This document shows positions 14,682 through 17,683 of a DNA stretch of 17,683 nucleotides, in pieces. The notes below the pieces were generated by a model. That model saw nothing but the letters and a program-made list of their open reading frames with translations, was not told the DNA's origin and made no database searches. Source of the stretch: a bacterium (lineage in GTDB: Bacteria; Planctomycetota; J058; JACQDU01); contig JACQDU010000607.1 in the NCBI GenBank assembly GCA_016200955.1, forward strand, positions 1 through 17,683. Direction: 5' to 3'. A program made the position numbers and the translations under genes. Position 1 is the first letter of the stretch; the number at the start of each line of letters is the position of its first letter.

Positions 14682-14882
14682 CTGCTCGGCCCAGGGGCGA
14701 GCCGCGCCGCGTCACTTCGTGCCGCGTCGCTTCTCGCCACGGGCCTGCGCTTCGGGGTATGCGGGGCCCCCCTGCTCCGCCCAGGGGCGAGCCGCGCCGC
14801 GGGCCTGCGCTTCGGGGTATGCGGGGCCCCCCCCTGCTCCGCCCAGGGGCGAGCCGCGCCGCGGGCCTGCGCTTCGGGGTGT
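14682..14882. repeat. 60-62 bp GC-rich tandem repeat array
   Basis: Two near-identical units occupy 14761-14820 (60 bp) and 14821-14882 (62 bp, two extra C). Each runs from GCGGGGCCCC through TGCTCCGCCCAGGGGCGAGC to GGGCCTGCGCTTCGGGGT. A diverged, expanded copy precedes them: CCCAGGGGCGAGCCGCGCCG around 14691-14710 and GGGCCTGCGCTTCGGGGTAT at 14741-14760. A perfect GCGGGGGG-CTGA-CGCCCCCCGC hairpin lies just before at about 14652-14673. The array lies between the SPFH start and the end of the large membrane protein. It has no credible ORF. Confidence 0.75.
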
Positions 14883-14928
14883 CGGCTGCACTCTGGTGCC
14901 TCGCTCTTTTCTTGGAACTTCGTGTATG

Positions 14929-14963
14929 TAAGACACCCTAAGAGTGTCTCCTAGACACCTATT
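14929..14963. repeat. GTGTCT-type palindrome, copy B
   Basis: AGACAC (14931-14936) and GTGTCT (14944-14949) form an inverted repeat, and a third half-site AGACAC follows at 14953-14958. On the minus strand it contains TAGGAGAC and AGGGTGTCT, shared with the element at 2551-2576. It lies downstream of the large membrane protein and about 300 bp upstream of the SPFH start, in an AT-richer stretch. It could be an operator-like cluster of half-sites or a dispersed palindrome. Confidence 0.5.
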
Positions 14964-15001
14964 CGTCAAGGGAGAATCCGGCGAGAGACGACGGGAACGG
15001 T

Positions 15002-17683
15002 CTAACGCCAGCGCCGGAGCTCGTCCGTCATGGGGCGGATCCGCTTCTCGAAGAAGAAGCCTCCCGCGAGGATCCCGATCCCGAAGCCCACGAGAAGGAG
15101 CCCGAGCGGGAGGGAGCCCGAGAGCTTGGCGAAGTACTGGAACCACATGTTGAGCACGAGGAAGACGGCCGGGATCGCGGCCAGGAGGAGGTGCCTCTCG
15201 TGGACTCCCGCGACGAGGGCCGCGAGGCCGCCCACGAGGAGCACCGCCGGGTAGAAGAGCTCGTTCCACCGCGCGCACGAGAGGATCGAGAGCGTTCCCA
15301 GGAACAGGAACAGCCCCGCGACCTCGAGGATCCTGTAAGGGAGCTTCCTCTCCGCGCTCCGCGAGAACACGACTCCCATGAAGACGAGCACGACCGACGT
15401 GAGCGTGAGGTGCGAGAGGAACCCGAGCGGGTGTTCGAGCCTCTCCGCGAACGGAAGCTTGGGGTCGAGAACTTCTCCCAGGAGCGCGTCGCCGTCTTTC
15501 GGGCCGAGATTCCCGAGCGTGAGGAGACCGGGCGCCACCACGAGGCTCACGAGCCCGACGAGGATCGCGCCGATCTGCGAGCCTTCGTTCTCGGCGATCG
15601 CGTTCCACCTGAACGCCGCGACGATCACGAGCGCGCCGACGATCGATCCGGCGTAGAGGTAAGGAAGCTTCCCGTAATGGAAGGAATGGAACGACGGCGT
15701 CACGAGGAGCATGAGCCCCGCGACGACCAGGGCTCCCGCGCGCCACTCGAGCGCGTGGATGCGACCGAGCCCGTGGCTTCCGAGCACGGCGATCGCGATG
15801 GCGACGTAGGGCCAGGCGACGTTGAAGGCCCACTCCGTGTCGGACGGTCCAGCGTATCCGTGTTCCCAGAGGTGAGGCAGCGGGGTGAGGCCGAGAAGCC
15901 AGCTTGCGAGCAGGAACAGCAGTGAGAGCGCGGCCGCCGGCGCGTCGGTTCCTTCGCCGACCCTTCGTCGGAGGAGCAGCCCGAGGCCCGCGAGGACGGC
16001 TCCTCCCCCGAGAGCCCAGACCGCGCGGGCCTCGGTCGTCTCCACCTCGTGCGCCACGGCCCAGAGCACCACGGCGAGCGACGCGCCGAGAGAAGCGAGG
16101 AACGAGAGCCCGACCGACTTCTCCCGGAGAGCGAAGGCGAACGTCATTCCCGTGAGCACGCTCGTCACGTAAGCGGGCGAGCGCGATGCGATCACGTGCG
16201 CGAGCCCGACCAGGAGCATGCCGGTGCCGATCTCGAAGCTCCGCGCGATCCGCTTCCGCGTTAGCGCGACGATCACCAGGCCCGTTCCTGCTCCCTGAGC
16301 TCCTCTCAGGTAAGCCGACGACGCGTGCTCGTTCACGATCGCGTGGGCCGCCGGCACGAGGAGGAGGACGAGCGCTCCCGCGGCGCCGAGGCCGGACCCG
16401 TAAGGGCTCGACTCTCCGCGAGAGAGGAGAGCGCCGGCTCCCAGGAGGAGCGCGGCGATCGAGTAAGGCCAAGCGATCGAGAAGATCCGGAGCTCGGGCT
16501 TCAGGAACCCGAAGAGCCCGAGCCCCGCGCTCGCGAGAGCGAGGAGCACGCCCACCAACGCGGGCGGTGCTCCCAGGTTCTCCTTGCCGCGACGGTGGCC
16601 GAAGAAGGCGAGGACCGCGAGCGGCAAGCTCGAGACGAGCGCCCAGATCGCCGGGCCCTCGGGGCGGCCCGTCTCGATCGCCTTCCCGTAGAGGATCATG
16701 GCGGCGGCCACCGTCAGCGAAGCGAGCGCCGAGAGGACGGGCGAGCGCCGCCTGAGCGCGAGCGCGAACGTGACTGCAGCGCTCACGGTGGTGACGATCG
16801 CCCACGGGAGCGGCTCGCTCTCTCGCTCGAAGACCGAGAGCGCGTAGCCGAGCGTCACGAGGAGTAGCTGCGACCACAGGGCCTCGACGACGGCGCTCTC
16901 CCGGTAGCCTCGGCGTTCGAGCATCTCGGCCGTGAGAGCGGTCGAGAACGTCACGAGCGAGAGGAGCCCGAGCCGCCCTCCTCCCTCGAGCGCGGCCCAG
17001 GAGAGACAGAGCGCGACCATGGTGCTCATCGCACCGAGCACCGCGAAGCCGACCGAGCGCCTCTGGACGGTGAGGCCGATCGTGACTCCCGCGACCGCTC
17101 CCGCGAGGAAGGCCCACAGAGCGCGTGGAGGAGGACGGCCGCTCCGTGCTCGCGGCGGTCGAGCGCGAACGCCGAGATCGCGATCCCGCCCGTCGCCGCC
17201 GCGAGGAGCGCGAGCCGCCCCGAAGGCGGCAGCGCGCTCCACGTGAGGACGAGCGCCATCACAGCTCCGAGCGCCGCGAGGACGCTCAGGAGGACGGAGC
17301 GCCGGCTCACCCCGAGCCCGAAGCTCGTCCCGGCGACGAGCGCCGACACGAGCGCCCACGGCCCCGCGCTGTCCTGCGCGTTCGTGAGCACGAGGAGGTA
17401 GGCGCCGTCCGCCCAGAGGAGCTGCGAGAAGAGGACGACGAGAGAGAATCCCGTCCTCTCGTGGCCGCGCTTCTCGAGGTAAGGCCCACCGGCGCCGATC
17501 GCACCGGTCAGGAGAGCGAGGAGGCCGAAGCGCCCCGTCTCTCCCATGAAGTCCCAGCCCTTCACGACGAGCCAGAGAGCTCCCGTGAGGACGAAGAGGC
17601 TTCCCACCGCGAGGAGCACGTAGAGCGAGGCCGGCGTCGCGGGCTCCTCGGGCCGCGTCTCTCGCGCGATGGGAGAGAGAGAG
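15002..17683 (-). CDS. Giant polytopic membrane protein (DUF2157/DUF2339-like), partial and frameshifted
   Basis: The frame is open at the right edge of the window, so the start is missing. It reads ETRPEEPATPASLYVLLAVG and then alternates hydrophobic helices with short Arg/Glu loops for about 890 residues, with well over 20 predicted membrane segments. It ends in FFFEKRIRPMTDELRRWR. The opening (GALWLVVKGWDFMGETGRFGLLALLTGAIG) resembles DUF2157-type proteins; the size resembles DUF2339. I cannot choose between them and the function is unknown. Near 17111-17121 the frame shifts: upstream frame AFALDRREHGAAVLLHAL must join downstream frame WAFLAGAVAGVTIGLTVQRR, and the junction ctctgtgggcc carries two extra bases or lacks one. 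Neither frame alone makes sense across the point. This may be a sequence error or a decaying gene. Confidence 0.7.
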   Translation of the reverse strand, partial: LSLSHRARDAARGARDAGLALRAPRGGKPLRPHGSSLARREGLGLHGRDGALRPPRSPDRCDRRRWALPREARPREDGILSRRPLLAAPLGGRRLPPRAHERAGQRGAVGARVGARRRDELRARGEPALRPPERPRGARSCDGARPHVERAAAFGAARAPRGGDGRDRDLGVRARPPRARSGRPPPRALWAFLAGAVAGVTIGLTVQRRSVGFAVLGAMSTMVALCLSWAALEGGGRLGLLSLVTFSTALTAEMLERRGYRESAVVEALWSQLLLVTLGYALSVFERESEPLPWAIVTTVSAAVTFALALRRRSPVLSALASLTVAAAMILYGKAIETGRPEGPAIWALVSSLPLAVLAFFGHRRGKENLGAPPALVGVLLALASAGLGLFGFLKPELRIFSIAWPYSIAALLLGAGALLSRGESSPYGSGLGAAGALVLLLVPAAHAIVNEHASSAYLRGAQGAGTGLVIVALTRKRIARSFEIGTGMLLVGLAHVIASRSPAYVTSVLTGMTFAFALREKSVGLSFLASLGASLAVVLWAVAHEVETTEARAVWALGGGAVLAGLGLLLRRRVGEGTDAPAAALSLLFLLASWLLGLTPLPHLWEHGYAGPSDTEWAFNVAWPYVAIAIAVLGSHGLGRIHALEWRAGALVVAGLMLLVTPSFHSFHYGKLPYLYAGSIVGALVIVAAFRWNAIAENEGSQIGAILVGLVSLVVAPGLLTLGNLGPKDGDALLGEVLDPKLPFAERLEHPLGFLSHLTLTSVVLVFMGVVFSRSAERKLPYRILEVAGLFLFLGTLSILSCARWNELFYPAVLLVGGLAALVAGVHERHLLLAAIPAVFLVLNMWFQYFAKLSGSLPLGLLLVGFGIGILAGGFFFEKRIRPMTDELRRWR

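Noticed and set aside
14629..14740. N-terminal extension of the SPFH protein
   Set aside because: The extra 37 residues (MARSDAARSDAARL...) are translated repeat DNA, and AAGGAGGG marks the ATG at 14629.
14682..14882. CRISPR array
   Set aside because: The units are contiguous 60-62 bp tandem copies without unique spacers, and no cas genes are nearby.
14941..14969. Promoter on the minus strand starting with TTGACG upstream of the SPFH gene
   Set aside because: No acceptable -10 hexamer occurs at 15-19 bp spacing.

Overview
The window is uniformly GC-rich and carries signal peptides, lipobox-type proteins, an outer-membrane beta-barrel ending in Phe, Rho, and a sigma-54-type activator. It therefore comes from a Gram-negative bacterium. 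A DUF1501 gene, a NAD-kinase relative with a GQDG motif, and ACCACGGAGAC/ACCACGAAG inverted repeats between genes suggest Planctomycetota, Acidobacteriota or a nearby high-GC lineage. No rRNA or tRNA is present to settle this.

Layout. 1-569: end of a DUF1501 protein (+). 654-1944: a lipoprotein plus alpha/beta-hydrolase reading frame broken by an apparent single-base frameshift (+). 1951-2478: a secreted CAP-domain protein (-). 2572-2871: a small Rdx/SelW-like protein (-), readable only if an in-frame TGA is decoded as selenocysteine. 2872-3292: a divergent promoter and leader region. 3293-4914: rho, a possible 24-residue ORF and a DUF488 protein (+). 5075-6376: a beta-barrel outer-membrane protein (+). 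6401-6471: an inverted repeat between convergent genes. 6507-8372: a secreted HEYTH-type metallopeptidase with an in-frame TGA (-). 8548-11780: an overlapping two-component pair, membrane histidine kinase then sigma-54-dependent response regulator (-). 11836-13555: a Nudix/winged-helix protein and a NAD-kinase-like protein, a likely NAD-metabolism pair (-). 13649-14629: an SPFH (band 7) protein (-). 14630-15001: a gene-free stretch with 60-62 bp tandem repeats and a GTGTCT-based palindrome. 15002-17683: a very large polytopic membrane protein (-), incomplete at the window edge and carrying a frameshift.

The main discovery is the selenoprotein. A GTG start sits 5 nt after a perfect AGGAGG, the motif is C-A-S-(TGA), the downstream frame continues into a recognisable Rdx domain, and 18 nt after the TGA there is a perfect 6-bp hairpin with a GGUCU apical loop, the same loop as the E. 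coli fdhF SECIS. Ordinary gene callers would split or lose this gene.

Three other genes (hydrolase, peptidase, polytopic membrane protein) each carry one disruption. Either several secreted or membrane genes are decaying, or the assembly has residual single-base errors. Each disruption is described separately.
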